DNA of 64,000 nucleotides from Macrocybe gigantea (lineage: Eukaryota; Basidiomycota; Agaricomycetes; Agaricales; Callistosporiaceae): contig SJRY01000252.1 in NCBI GenBank assembly GCA_011319805.1, positions 186,001-250,000 on the forward strand, written 5' to 3'. The number at the start of each line of letters is the position of its first letter. Positions within the stretch are counted from its first letter, which is position 1. Positions 43,092-55,275 of the stretch are shown in pieces. The notes under the pieces were generated by a model. The model was not told where the DNA came from. It saw only the letters and a program-made list of their open reading frames with translations, and made no database searches. The position numbers were made by a program, and so were the translations under genes.

Positions 43092-44134
43092 TCAGCAGAT
43101 GTCTTCATACTCGTCATTGACCCCTAGGTATCTCCGAATCTCCGCTGGCTCGACCCCGTTCTGTCTTGTGAAATATCCAAGAAGCATTCCATAATTGTCT
43201 GCCGCGCCAGACCGGCGCTTCACCATCTCATGTCGACTTGTCCGTGATTTCTGACTTACCGGTCCAGCGGAGCGCAGCCTCCTTGGCCAGAAACAAGGCT
43301 CTCCTTGTCTCCTTGATCTTTTCGGGATCGGAATTTCCGTAGTCATTCAACTCGTTCTCCAAAGATGTCAGCGTCGCTTTCAGCTCCTCTAATTTCTTGA
43401 GGTCTGCGGACCGTTGTTGCTGATGGCAGTCTGACGTTGTTCGACGAACCCTCAAAAAGGTTCGGGTACTTACAGTTTCTGGCCGGGCCTTCCTCTCTGT
43501 TTCGAGGCTGTTTTGTATTTCTGTCAGCTGCGCTTTATAGTTGTTCTGTGCCTCCTGGACTGAATTGAGCCGAGCCTTGGTCTTGACAGCTGTCAATGAG
43601 ATATTTCGAGGAACACAGATAAGATAAGGTTCTACCATAACGCCTTGCTGGGAAGGAAAGCTCCAGAAGACTAAGCAAGAAATTTAGCGCATATATCCAG
43701 GCAAAGTTCTGATAGACGCTGCAACAGTTTGAAGAGCCTATCTTGTCCGCTTGTACGAGACCATCATCAACAAGTGATTGTAGGACGTCTTTAACCGATT
43801 GCGATACTTGGTCACTGCAATCAGCGAGGCCGACTAACGGGTCCGGGGCGACTTCACCTATCCCTTTCATCTTGGGGCCGAGTTTTTCGAGCTCTTTCAG
43901 CTATGTCAGGATGACGCATCAGTAATAGATACACACTGGGACGCTAAAGAGCACCTGATAAAAGTCTTTCTACAGGGGATGTCAACGCCGTCTTCACGAC
44001 TTGCCGAGTGGCTCACCGTCTCATGGAATATTTCAAGCAATTTTGTACGTTTTTCTTCCACAGAAAGTCCGCGAGGAGCCTGAAGAGTTCGGAAGAAACG
44101 ATGTCCGCCAGTACTGCGATAGCAAGCATACCAT
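43092..44134 (-). CDS. MND1: Meiotic recombination factor MND1
   Basis: Partner of Hop2; the heterodimer stimulates Dmc1/Rad51 strand exchange in meiosis. The first coding exon is the ATG alone (44132-44134), followed by a 52-base intron. Exon 2 (44017-44079) reads APRGLSVEEKRTKLLEIFHE, then very short exons give KDFYQ and LKELEKLGPKMKGI, spliced to VSQSVKDVLQSLVDDGLVQA and DKIGSSN. The central coiled coil includes ARLNSVQEAQNNYKAQLTEI and KKLEELKATLTSLENELNDY. The end is DNYGMLLGYFTRQNGVEPAE...NDEYEDIC with a TGA at 43092-43094. All family landmarks are present and in order. The promoter carries an MCB-like ACGCGT and two CACGTG boxes. Confidence 0.92.
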
Positions 44135-44192
44135 TTTCGATTACTGTTACGTTGAAGATGAGAGCAGGAGCGGATCGCATCTAGCTAGTAGA

Positions 44193-44228
44193 ACGCGTCG
44201 TTCAAGTACATCACGTGTTCTTCACGTG
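44193..44228. promoter_or_regulatory. MCB box and two E-boxes upstream of MND1
   Basis: ACGCGT at 44193-44198 and CACGTG at 44212-44217 and 44223-44228, the latter two 11 bases apart (one helical turn). They lie 59-94 bases upstream of the MND1 ATG. ACGCGT is the MBF site used for G1/S and meiotic genes in yeasts; function here is inferred. Confidence 0.4.
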
Positions 44229-44593
44229 CAGGTCGTTACGACTAAATTAACCATGTTCGATGGAAGAGACCAATTTGAATGCCATGATACTGTCCTGACC
44301 CCCACCTTTCGTCCAGTCACGTTTTTCGGCAGTAAATGATGTGACAGCATCGTGACAGGTGGCCGAACGGAGCTTTCCGATTGGCTTGGCCGAAAGGTAG
44401 GCCGATGTGTGGGTTCAGGATAGTGACCAAAAAGGTTAGGGTAGACCAAAGGCTACCGCCCCGAGCCTCGCGTTTTTGGGCTACTCTCTTGAAATAGCGC
44501 TCAGCACCGCTAATATCAATGTTGAACCAAAAGACTCGTCTTCCTGCCAACTGCTCAATCAGACTAGGCTAGTTCGAGCAATTGCGCCACCTG

Positions 44594-44612
44594 CAGGTTC
44601 ACCGTGAACCTG
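44594..44612. promoter_or_regulatory. 19-base perfect palindrome in P450-2 promoter
   Basis: CAGGTTCAC-C-GTGAACCTG, two 9-base arms around one base. It ends 97 bases upstream of the P450 ATG and 47 bases upstream of its TATA box, a position suited to a dimeric activator or repressor. Confidence 0.4.
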
Positions 44613-44658
44613 TGTTTCGTAAGGAGTTGCTCCTTGCATATTACCGAGCCTCTGGATG

Positions 44659-44665
44659 TATAAAG
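44659..44665 (+). promoter_or_regulatory. TATA box of second P450
   Basis: TATAAAG 50 bases upstream of the ATG at 44709, supporting that start codon. Confidence 0.5.
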
Positions 44666-44708
44666 CACATGCACTCACCATGTCATAGACTTGCATAGAA
44701 CCTGAACC

Positions 44709-46744
44709 ATGTTCCAGATTTATCATGCCTTCGCTGCTTTCTGTCTGACTGTTTCTATCACCTACCGACGCATCGCTCTGGGAATTACGTATGCGGGAAA
44801 CGTTCCCCGTGTCGGACGCCCAGGTGTTATAGGATACATAACGACCGCCTTCCGGTATACCTTTAATGCAGAATCCGTCATAGAAGAGGGGAAGGCCCAG
44901 TTTTCGAAATCCCCTTTCACTATTCCAACGTTGGTACGTAACTTTACTACGTGATCTTTGGGATGGAATAGCTGACCGAGATCGTAGTCAGGTCCCGTCT
45001 TTTTTCTTGGTCCTGAATACTTGGAACTCTTGAGATCTAGCACGGATGACATTGTAAGCATCCTGCGCTTACGGTCGACTCGCTATATTTACATGTACTG
45101 CAGTTTAATGAGCCTATGGCTGTCAGCGATGATCTCCAGTTGCCATATACAATGGACGATCAACAGATGAAGAATCCATACCAGGCCAGCGTCCTTCGGA
45201 CGGACGTCAATCGAGCCATCCCGTCCTACATTCCGGAGCTTCTGGAAGAATCTATTTCAGCGATGCAAGACACTTTCGGAGGTAAAAGCGGCAGGTCTGC
45301 ACTATCCGTTCATGGCCTATACCTCATTGTCGAGTGCTAGATACTTGCATCCTTCCTGTTTTCGAAACCATGACACATTTGATTGCTCGCATCAGCAACA
45401 GAGTAATATTCGGACTCCAACTCTGTCGTGATGATCGGTTCCTACAATCCATTGTTCAATTTGCAGAGACGGTCACATTCATGGCCCCATTCATTCACTG
45501 GAGTCCATATATTCTTCGAAGGTAAAGCAAGCGACGCTGTGACTGCAGTTCGTGTTTCTCTAAACCGTCGTTGTATAATTTAGGACTGTCTATTTGCTAT
45601 TGTCGAACATATTCGGCGGCAAGAAGAAGGCACTGAAATTCATGGTTCCTTTTCTGACGAAACTAATGCATGACGGTTGGGTGAAAAACGAAGGAGTTAC
45701 GGTGGGACCGCCGCCTCTGTTCCTCTTCAAGTGTTGCTGATGATTATGAAAGACCGTGGCAGAGCATTTGATGAGAGCCGCTCCTGCAAATGAAACCGTA
45801 GAGGGTCTCGCAATCCGTTTACTCAACATCAATTTTGGGAGCATCCACACCTCGTCAGTGATTTGTTTCCCTGCCTCACCTTTTTGATATCCTTTCATGA
45901 TTAGGTCCATTTTCATCACACAGACTCTTTTTGAGATGGCTCTGCTGTCTAAAGAAGAGTTAGAAAGCATTCGCGAAGAGGTCAAAGAAGCTCTGTCGGC
46001 AGAAGGCGGGTGGACGAAAAATGCCTTGCTGAAGTTCAGAAAGATTGACAGTGCCTTGCGAGAGGTCGGGAGATACTATGGCCTGATGCATTGTATGGGC
46101 TCACAGTCTTCGTCCTGACGCGGGAACTCAGTCTAGCACTTCCTCTGCAGTTGCGTTGCCTCGAGTTTCGATGCGTGATCACGACCTTGGCAATGGAAAG
46201 ATGATACCTGCGGGCCACAGGGTCGCCATCGACATGAAAGCAGTACATTTCAACCCAGAAGTTTACCCAAAGCCCCACGTCTGTGACTTGTTCCGCTTCT
46301 CGAAGTTGCGGGAAGACGAAGGCAATGACTCAAAATACGGGTTCGCTGTCGTTGATAAGCATGTGAGCAGTTTGATCGGCCCATACTTCCTCAAGAGCTG
46401 ATATATTTGATAGTACCTCCCTTTTGGTGCCGGTAAGTCAATCTTGAGGGTAAGAACCTTGCAATGAACTCAGAAATTCATGACGGAACAAGGGCGTCAT
46501 GCATGTGCGGGACGGTTTTTCGCCGCAGTGAGTCTATTGCAATCGCAGTGGAGAACCGGGCTCCGTTGATGGGTATCGACAGACGGAATTGAAAATCATG
46601 ATTGCCCACATCTTGCTCAACTACGATTTTTGCTTTCCCGAAGGCGTCTCTAGTCGACCGCAGAATATCATCTTTAATGGCGCCATCATCCCGGACACCA
46701 AGGCGTGCCTTCTCTTCAAACGGCATATTTCCGGCATGCCTTAA
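44709..46744 (+). CDS. Cytochrome P450 monooxygenase (second), CYP512/5150-like layout
   Basis: A membrane-bound P450. The start MFQIYHAFAAFCLTVSITYR is followed by VPRVGRPGVIGYITTAFRYT, then exons SGPVFFLGPEYLELLRSSTD and FNEPMAVSDDLQLPYTMDDQ. The I-helix is LLNINFGSIHTSS, the FxxIHTxS variant seen in fungal families such as CYP512, CYP5150 and CYP68 instead of AGxDT. The ExxR is EVGR in ALREVGRYYGLMH. The haem loop, recovered by splicing, is LPFGAG-RHACAGRFFA with the axial Cys, then TELKIMIAHILLNYDFCFPE. About nine introns; one 49-base intron (about 45701-45749) was chosen because it alone keeps the frame from LMHDGWVKNEGVT to TVAEHLMRAAP. Steroid or terpenoid oxidation is only a family-level guess. 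Confidence 0.87.
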
Positions 46745-47096
46745 TGCAATTGGTCGCATGTTCATTAAGTGGCTGAGCGAATGCAGACTGTATTACCAAT
46801 GCATATTGTCCGTAACAATGGACAGTAGTACTGTAAAGTACATGTAGATAGACGATAAGGACTGTGACTGGCTGAAGGCGGAAGGCGATGAGAAATTGCA
46901 AAGGAATGTGGGTGTGAAGTTCGATGTACATAAAGTCCAGTGCAGGTATCAACAAAGGAGTCAGAAAACAAAGAGTAACATACAAATCAATGGAGATCCA
47001 CAAAAGAATGAAAACCAAGAAGTGAGCCCCACGGTGAGAAAGATATGCTACGAGACAGTGAAGTGCGATGCTCAAGAAATGGGTAGGGGTGTCATG
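46745..47096. other. Convergent 3' spacer
   Basis: Lies between the ends of P450-2 and the scaffold-like gene. No gene, repeat or RNA recognised. Confidence 0.45.
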
Positions 47097-50000
47097 TTAC
47101 CGCAACCAGTCTAGTCGCTGGTCTTTCGATGGGTATCGATAAGCAACAAAATCAGGATCCTGCATGACGCGCTCTTCTAGCGCCTTCCTGGATGCGACAG
47201 ATACCCTGGGCATCGTCAAACCCTGGTTGGGTGTAGTATGGGAGTATGCTTCCTCTGCTCCGTCCTGGCCCGAATAGTGGGAGGGGAACGGCTGACTACT
47301 CAAATGTTCTTGGTTTACCGGAGCAGACTTTTTCCCCAACAACGACGCAAAGCCGAATTTGCTTTTCCTCTTTGTGGACGTCGGAGTCTTTGGAGATGGA
47401 CTCTGCTCATCGAACCGGCCTAAGGAACGGCGCGAGAAACCGAGCTCATCGTAAAACGGGCCGAAGGATTGCCCGGGATCAAAGCCGTTGACTCGAGGGC
47501 TGGGCACGGTGTGGAAAGGCAAGTTTGGCCGCGACGACGTCCCTCCGAAGGACTGCCGCCGGACGTCCGCTGCGCGGAAGGGAGCATTAGGAGGTTGAAG
47601 GCCTTGCGTCACCAAAGATAACGGCTGGGGGTCATAAGTATAAACTGTGCGCGGACGTGAATCGATAGGGGCCAAAAGCGTGCGGGTTTCGGCTTCTCCA
47701 GGAAGCGGAGGAAGAGATTTGTCCCTTGAGAGCATCTGGGGTGATTTGCTCGCTGCCGACGCCAAAGAGGGCATTGGCGGAGGGGGGGATGAAGGACGAG
47801 ACGCACGTCGTATATCAGGTTCAGACGTCTTCAGATAAACATTCTTTGTTCCATGGACCTGAACCCTGCTAAACACATCTTCCTTTGGAATGTTTTCTTT
47901 GTCTTCGGATTTGTTCGCGGCACCGATGTCACCTACGTCGAGGTCAAGGCCAGATGGCCGTGACGAGGATGGAGAGGGTAAGATGCTAGTTGCGCCGGTA
48001 GATGGCGACATACCAGATGAAGTCATGGCTATCTTTGGCGATGTTGTAGATGGGAGGGAAGGAGTAGATCCATGGCGAGCGCCTGATAACAGATGCTCCG
48101 CTTGTCCACGGTTCATCAGATATGATAAGGGGGGAGGTGGTGCAAGTGGTATATCATCTTCCATTCTGTCCAAAGACTGAGGACGATCTTTGTTGTTCTG
48201 GCTGATATCTTCCTTTGCTGATTTGGTCACAAGTCGCCATATTTTCGCAAGTGCTTTAGAACGTTTCTTAGGCTTCTCTTCCAACTGAGCATCTCGTTGG
48301 GCGGAAGCATTGAGCTCAGGCGCAGGCCACACTTGACTTCGACGTGGTGTATTTAGGTCGATGGACGAGTGGAGATATTGCTGCCTGCTGGATTCTTTTT
48401 GCAGAGCGACACTTTCAAGCAACAATCAGAAAGACAATCGGGATTGCAAAGGGGCTTGAACTTACTGCATGTCAAGCATACTACCTGAGACACCGGAGGG
48501 AGCTAGACTATCCTGACTCCTCCAAGCACCGCTGAGATTTTTAAAGCCAAAGAACCTCGACCTACGAGGCGACATGGACGTCATGCTGTGTACATCTGAG
48601 AACGAGGCTTGAGAGTATGCTCTCTGCGATTCCACCCTATCATTAGGGACGGTCAGGACACTTGTGGGCCTTGCGCCCGCGTGCGGGTGAGGTGAATGAG
48701 GCTTCAGTCCAATCCCAGAATCAGTCAAGGGGTGCGAAGCGCTTTGCCCCGAAATGATGGACGTGACATCCATGGTTGATCCCCGAGAAGATTTTCTCGC
48801 GCGTCTCTCCTCTTTTCGCTTACGCTCGCGTGCTTCCCTCTCCTCCTTGCGGACGTCCACGTGTTCAACAATCAAGCCGTTCTCGAGAAGTGTGACCTCG
48901 CGAGAGTGGGATCGGGCATGAGATTTGTTCAAAGGCACGGAGGATGTCAGTGGAGCTTTGATGCGCACGCCGGAAATGTCGTCAGTTGCCGTTGAGCTGC
49001 CCAAATCGTACACAGATCTTCGAAGTTGAGAGTATGCATCTCGGACTTTGTTGTCCAGCTGCTGCGCTTCCTGCATCGCTCGAGCATGCAGCGCGGACTC
49101 GGCCTCAAGAAATGCGCGCTGCGCTTGGATGTATTTATGTAAGGTCTGTCTCCTAGCAGTAGGTTCTTGAGGGTTCTTCAAAGAAGGTGAGCGCCTGAGA
49201 CAGGAGGCAATAAGAAATGATCACATACGACGCTGAGCCATAACTTCAAATTTTGTTCCGTGAGACGTCCACCTTTCGCTCGGGGACGTGTTGGGTCATC
49301 AATAGTGACCAAACCTTTTGACTCGTCCTCTGCCTCCTTCTGCTTCAATTCTTCATATAAAACGTCACTCTCTCGATCCCATACGCCTGGTGACGTGACA
49401 TCGACATCTGCCATGTCCTGATCACGCATTGCGCACTCAACGCATACTTCTTCCTGTGGCCGCTGTGAAGGTCGCGGGGAGTAGACGGTGTTGATGGGGA
49501 AGGGAGCTGTAGGTGGCGTGATGTACGTCGGTTGTTGTGCATATACACGATGCTGTGGAGCAACAGGAGGACTATACGACGGCGAGGCTGAGGAACACAT
49601 GTTAATGAGTACAAGTTGTCACTTGGCAAGAGCAAACTCGGCACCTATACCTGCAGGAAGTAACGATGGGGTTTTCGGCAGGGATGAAGGCAAGTCCTCG
49701 GGGCTGACTTGGGAGCCTTTCTGCCCCTTGTCCCGATAGGGCTCCACAAGCGTCGGCCTTGTCTCCCCGGAGGTCCGAGAAGCAGGACGTTGGCCTGTTT
49801 CGTCCAAACTGTACCTCTCTACCACTCGCCTGGCGGGGCCTGGAGGCAATGCATAGTGCAGCGTGCTCCTCTGGGGCTCGTGAGACTGAGTGTGAGAGCG
49901 CTGTCCGTCTGTAGGCGCTTTATTGCCATACGATTGTGTGTCCTGCGCATCACTGCCCCACGCTGCGTCTGAAGCACCGGCGCCCGAAGGATGGGAGGGC

Positions 50001-50236
50001 GAAAGCAGGTCCGGGTGTCTCGACGATGACAGCGCATTGCTTGTCTTCGAAGCGTCCCAGATTGGTCGATCTGACGGTCCAATGCCGAGAGGGTTCGCAG
50101 GGGACATGGCGGTGGAGGAAATGGTTGGGTATCGGTTGTCCTTGAGGTCGAAGTCTGTGATGAGCGCTCGCGGATAGACGTCAAGATGATTGTTTGGGCC
50201 GGAATCGTTTCTGAGTGGATGTAAAGCAGTGGCCAT
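47097..50236 (-). CDS. Large low-complexity protein with conserved VCVECAMRD core
   Basis: A roughly 900-residue, Ser/Pro-rich protein. Exon 1 begins MATALHPLRNDSGPNNHLDV; a 60-base intron joins LLPAA to SPSYSPPVAPQHRVYAQ. The most conserved-looking part is EEVCVECAMRDQDMADVDVT with WDRESDVLYEELKQKEAEDE and GGRLTEQNLKLWLSVNP. A coiled coil (IQAQRAFLEAESALHARAM...) follows, then a highly charged VRKEEREARERKRKEERRAR stretch and long disordered Ser/Pro regions. It ends VMQDPDFVAYRYPSKDQRLD, with a TAA at 47097-47099. Such proteins are often labelled proteophosphoglycan-like because of composition, which says nothing about function. A cortical or polarity scaffold is conceivable but not shown. 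At least four exons. Confidence 0.75.
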
Positions 50237-50511
50237 GCTTTGAAAAACTCCTGGCCAGATGCAGTCAAGGCACAAAGCTCAGCTGGACGATGCAACGACG
50301 AAACGAAACAGAGGACGGCAGGTTGCCCTTGTGCAGAACGAGGGAGACTGCGAGGAGGCCCCGAGAAAGGAGACAAGATGGGGCAAGGTCACGACTTCGT
50401 GTCAGAGCGGTCTCAGGCTATGGCTTTGCACTCATTTGTCAATCAGCTCGTCCGGCTAGCCTCGGACCTTTGTAAACTCTATCCTACTGTCAAGTTACCA
50501 ACTACTTCCGA

Positions 50512-51524
<1,013 letters not shown>

Positions 51525-51908
51525 CGTGTTTGCAGGTGAGACGGCAATTCTAAGCCTGTATCCATCTCCAATTGGCTGGCGCAAACCGGATAGGTCACGT
51601 GCTCTGAAGATATCGCCTGCCACATTTGGCAACACTTTTTTCGGCCCCGGCTTCTCTCCTTCTTTTGAGCAGCAATGAATGTCGTAGAACTTCTTATGTG
51701 TTATGAGCATGTCGTTTGCATTTCCGCTCAGTAATATAATATTTTTTCCGTGGTCGAGAAAGTGTATGCCTTCAATGCTGTTTATGATGGAAACCACGTG
51801 GTTTGGACATATCTGTTGAAACAGCTTGAACGCTTTGCAGTGGACGAGCAGCTTGGTGACTCGCACTAATCTACTTCGGAAGTTTTCACGGTTCTACAGC
51901 AACCGGAC
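51525..51908. other. Divergent region between NDUFS7 and API5
   Basis: The minus strand here stays open in frame with the NDUFS7 ATG for about 114 codons (51866-51525) but has no ATG suited to a mitochondrial precursor. I treat it as promoter/5' UTR, with the open frame unexplained. Confidence 0.4.
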
Positions 51909-54108
51909 ATGGAGAGAAGCGTCACGGAGCAAGAACGCGAAATCAAAGGTATCGTTGACACGCACTGTCACCTCTTTTTCACAGATATGAATTCTGTCTC
52001 GGTCGAAAGATGCTGTCCGCAGAGCCAGAAGCCAACCAGACAAAACGGGACCACTAGTAAATTTATGTCCCCGTTACTGCATGGGCGTAACTGACGTTGG
52101 CTTGCAGCGACGAAAAACGTTCGCCAACTGATAGATCTGATCCACTCGCCACACCCGTCCCTCCGGATATTCGCCGCTCAGAACATCCGTTTCTTCTTCA
52201 GCGACTTTCCGGAAATGGAGGAGATGGCCATCAATGCTGTTTATGACTTGTGCGAGGATCAACAGGCCAAGGTCAACAAGACATGTCATGCTTTCGTTTC
52301 ATGGCTCATACCGAGTTAGGTGCGGACAGAGGGTTACGGCGCCATCACGCATGTCTCGAGGGCGGAAAACAAGTGGGTGAAGAGGAATGTGATGTACTGG
52401 TTCAGCTTTTGCAGAGCGGTACGACCTCCACCTTTCCTTCCGTCTGTCTCGTAGACGATGTGCTTTGCAGATGAACCCAGCGAACTCGCGGTCGTCAAGA
52501 AGGCATTGCTAGAACACCTCGATATGGACCCCACTGTCACCCTTGGCGTCCTGTGTGACCAGATCATACCGCCGGACGAAACTATCGATGAAGAGGAGCA
52601 GGTCATACGGGACCGTCTGCGGGGGCTGGTCTTGTCATTTTTGACAGGAGAGGCGAAAAAACCCATATTGGAACGGCATGCAACGTCCGGAAGCAATACT
52701 GAACGTGCCTTCATTGAACAACTCCTGGCTGTGAGTATAGCTTCACTATACACGCCTCTCTGCTACATCGACTCGATTGCAGGCTGTCCGAAAACTCTCT
52801 TTGAATGAGGTCGAAATCATAGTCAAAGAGCTTCTTCTTTCATTAAACGCGTTCAAAAGTCAAACACACTGCTCCTTCGACTTGTATGACATTGTCGTCA
52901 ACCGGATAGCATCTTACCCTCGCACACGCTTTCGCCCTGGAGACCCCGCGCTGAATACTTTCCGACATCACCTTGACTTATTGAAATCCATCGTCCTGAC
53001 AGGGCACCTCGTTCCTGCTGTCAAACTCCTTCATTTCTATCTTGATAATTTGGCTAGCAAAATCTCACTCTCAAGATTTCCTGTAGATCACCAGGCGCAT
53101 ATAGTTTGTGATCTAACAGAGATTTTACAAGCGTCCTCAGATGGGCCATCATCGAATGATGACGTTCCTTCTATCGAAGCGCTCCGCAGGCATATAGTCG
53201 ATGCTTGCCCAATCCTGCTTGAGGTCAGTGTCTATGCTGGCGGTGCGTGGCTAATGTTGAGTGTATCGTAGCCTCTGGCACTCGAAGGTCTTTTATCCTC
53301 GAGGACAGTCAACGCCTGCAAAGTGCTCATCCAGCTGTGTCAAGATGTATGTTTCTCCTGAGCATTAACAAACGTCGAACTCACACAATGTTAAACAGAG
53401 GAGAAACTCGGGAATGTGGACAATGCCTCCAAACTTGATTGCGGTCCTGCGCAAGATCCAGACAGTGGCAGAAAGTCAACACGTCCAAGGCGTCCAAGAA
53501 ACCATAATGGTTCGCAATGGGCCGCTTCTCCTTTTTGCCGTGTTCATCCAACGTCTCCCTCTATCTTTGAGCAGCCATTGGTATCAGTATCATCATCACA
53601 TGAAAGCCAAGCGACGACGTCCGTCGTCCCGACAGGCCTTCCGCCAAGGCCTATGGTGCAAATGCCAAGGGCCGGAAGCCGCTCCCTTCAATCATCAATA
53701 CGATCGCAAGCACGCCCCAAGCCACCAGAGACTTCACGGCCAAGACGAGCAACACCACAGCCTCCTGCAATCAGTAAACGTGAGATAGAGAAAGAAGCAT
53801 CTTCACGCCCCCTCAAAAAGCGGAAAAGCGAAGGCGGTGAATCGGAGACTCAGGCATCTTTGCTTGATCGTCTAGGGTCGTCATCGATGAATGGTTCTGG
53901 TTCACGTGGGATTGATATCACCCATAGCCAAGCTGCGCAGCAAAAATCACCTGAGTCCGTCATCTTTCCGAACGTCGGATACAGCATCAAGGGTGCCGCG
54001 AAACTTGCTGCGGGAACATCATCGCCCCCATCCCGCGTGCATGCATCCCCGCCTCAGTCCCTATTGCAGAGGCTGGGAAACGGCGATCATCGTTCCAGAA
54101 AGACGTGA
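51909..54108 (+). pseudogene. API5: API5/AAC-11-like HEAT-repeat protein with single-base frameshift
   Basis: Homologue of apoptosis inhibitor 5, a nuclear HEAT/ARM-repeat protein linked in animals to mRNA export and cell survival. The start MERSVTEQEREIKDMNSV uses a short 36-base intron. The core reads VRQLIDLIHSPHPSLRIFAA, FFFSDFPEMEEMAINAVYDL, DVLVQLLQSDEPSELAVVKK and ALLEHLDMDPTVTLGVLCDQ. Later come RKLSLNEVEIIVKELLLSLN and MPPNLIAVLRKIQ, and a Ser/Pro tail with the basic signal PLKKRKSEGG. At 52389-52391 the frame changes: EGYGAITHVSRAENKWVKRN and DVLVQLLQS fit the family but are offset by one base. A 53-base GT-AG excision would bridge it at the cost of conserved sequence. Called disrupted with the caveat that an assembly indel is likely; everything else is intact. 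Confidence 0.82.
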
Positions 54109-55275
54109 CATCGGGTTTCGTTTCGTGGCAATGAACTGGGCATTGTTGGCAACAAACTTTCCGTCAGGCGCATCGGTAGACGCCATTAGTATCATACAAG
54201 ATGGTTAGTGTTCTGGCGAACGTTTGTTTATGGCATTTCAAAATGCTATATATAACGCTGTAAAAATAACTGCACGTGGGTTATTGAAAACCGAGAAAAT
54301 CACCGCAAGTGTCCGCATATCTATCGACTCGTTTTTGATTTTTTGGTGCGCTCCAGTCAGTCCGGCGCCGGCAAAGCGATGGTAATGATCGCTTCTTTGA
54401 CTTTCCAGGAGCTGCAGGTAAACCGGTGCTTTGACCTTGTTGCGACGGACTTCCGCCTACGATGTAAGAATGGACTTGAAAGTCTGCCGAGGTTCGGCAG
54501 CCTCGGCCTCAAGATTACTCGTCGACTGCGCAGGAGGGAACTGAGCCATGATCTGCTATGATACAGAGTCCATTTATAGATAGCTTCTCATCGTCGTCCT
54601 ATCCGCCTCGGCTTTCTACCTCAGGAATTTCACAGAAATGACAGAATATCTTGCCCTTCTTTGACATCGACGCATTGTCGCCTCGATCACATTGGATCTT
54701 GTGTATCATAGGGTGACGTCTTCCCAGACCGGGATATATGGAAATTAGGGTCTTTCTATATCACAATCACCGACGGTCAAAGGAGCGTTCCGCGATTGAA
54801 TGGGACTCAACGTTCTTCCTAATGTGAGATTCAGGATACGCTCACCTCAAGAGTTTTCCTGCCTCGTTTTACTCTCAGTGTTTTTGTGCTCTGATGTATG
54901 CTGATCAAAGACAATCCGATTTATGCAATTAGCCAAAACTTTTCCGATGATGGTACACATAACATTTCACGATGACCACTGACGCCTGCCAACCCAAAGT
55001 GCTTGACGTACACTTCAGAATGCGGTACGTTTTGGTGACCTGTCAGAGAGTTTCGGTCATTGAGCGATACTGACTTTCGATCATTGCCTATCAGTTGCCA
55101 GCCCTTCCCAAATGCGTCACCAGTCCGTTTGTTCGCAAGGCACCCAGGGTCCTCGACTGCGGACACAGATTTCAATGTCAACCTTTCCCCATTTACTTCG
55201 TGACAAGAGTCTGATTACAGGAACGGTGACATCGTATATATGTCGCCATGATCAAGAGCATGCACAGCACCCAGA
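54109..55275. other. Long spacer between API5 and DOMON-b561 gene
   Basis: Mostly without genes. A candidate small spliced minus-strand gene (54357-54709) is listed separately. A TATATATG element at 55235-55242 lies about 40 bases upstream of the next ATG. The rest (54710-55200) shows nothing recognisable. Confidence 0.4.
54357..54709 (-). CDS. Candidate small spliced gene, unknown function
   Basis: Three exons join in frame: MIHKIQCDRGDNASMSKKGK with IFCHFCEIPE, then QIMAQFPPAQSTSNLEAEAA with EPRQTFKSIL, then TSSWKVKEAIITIALPAPD and a TGA at 54357-54359. Both introns (about 64 and 49 bases) have GT-AG ends and ordinary size for this genome. The product would be about 77 residues with one CxxC. 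I know no family. The plus strand is also open here (54343-54561), so this remains a weak prediction based only on splice geometry. Confidence 0.3.

Larger units (their letters stand above)
44135..44708. other. Divergent promoter region MND1 / P450-2
   Basis: No gene. It contains the MND1 elements, a perfect palindrome at 44594-44612 and a TATA box at 44659-44665. Confidence 0.5.
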
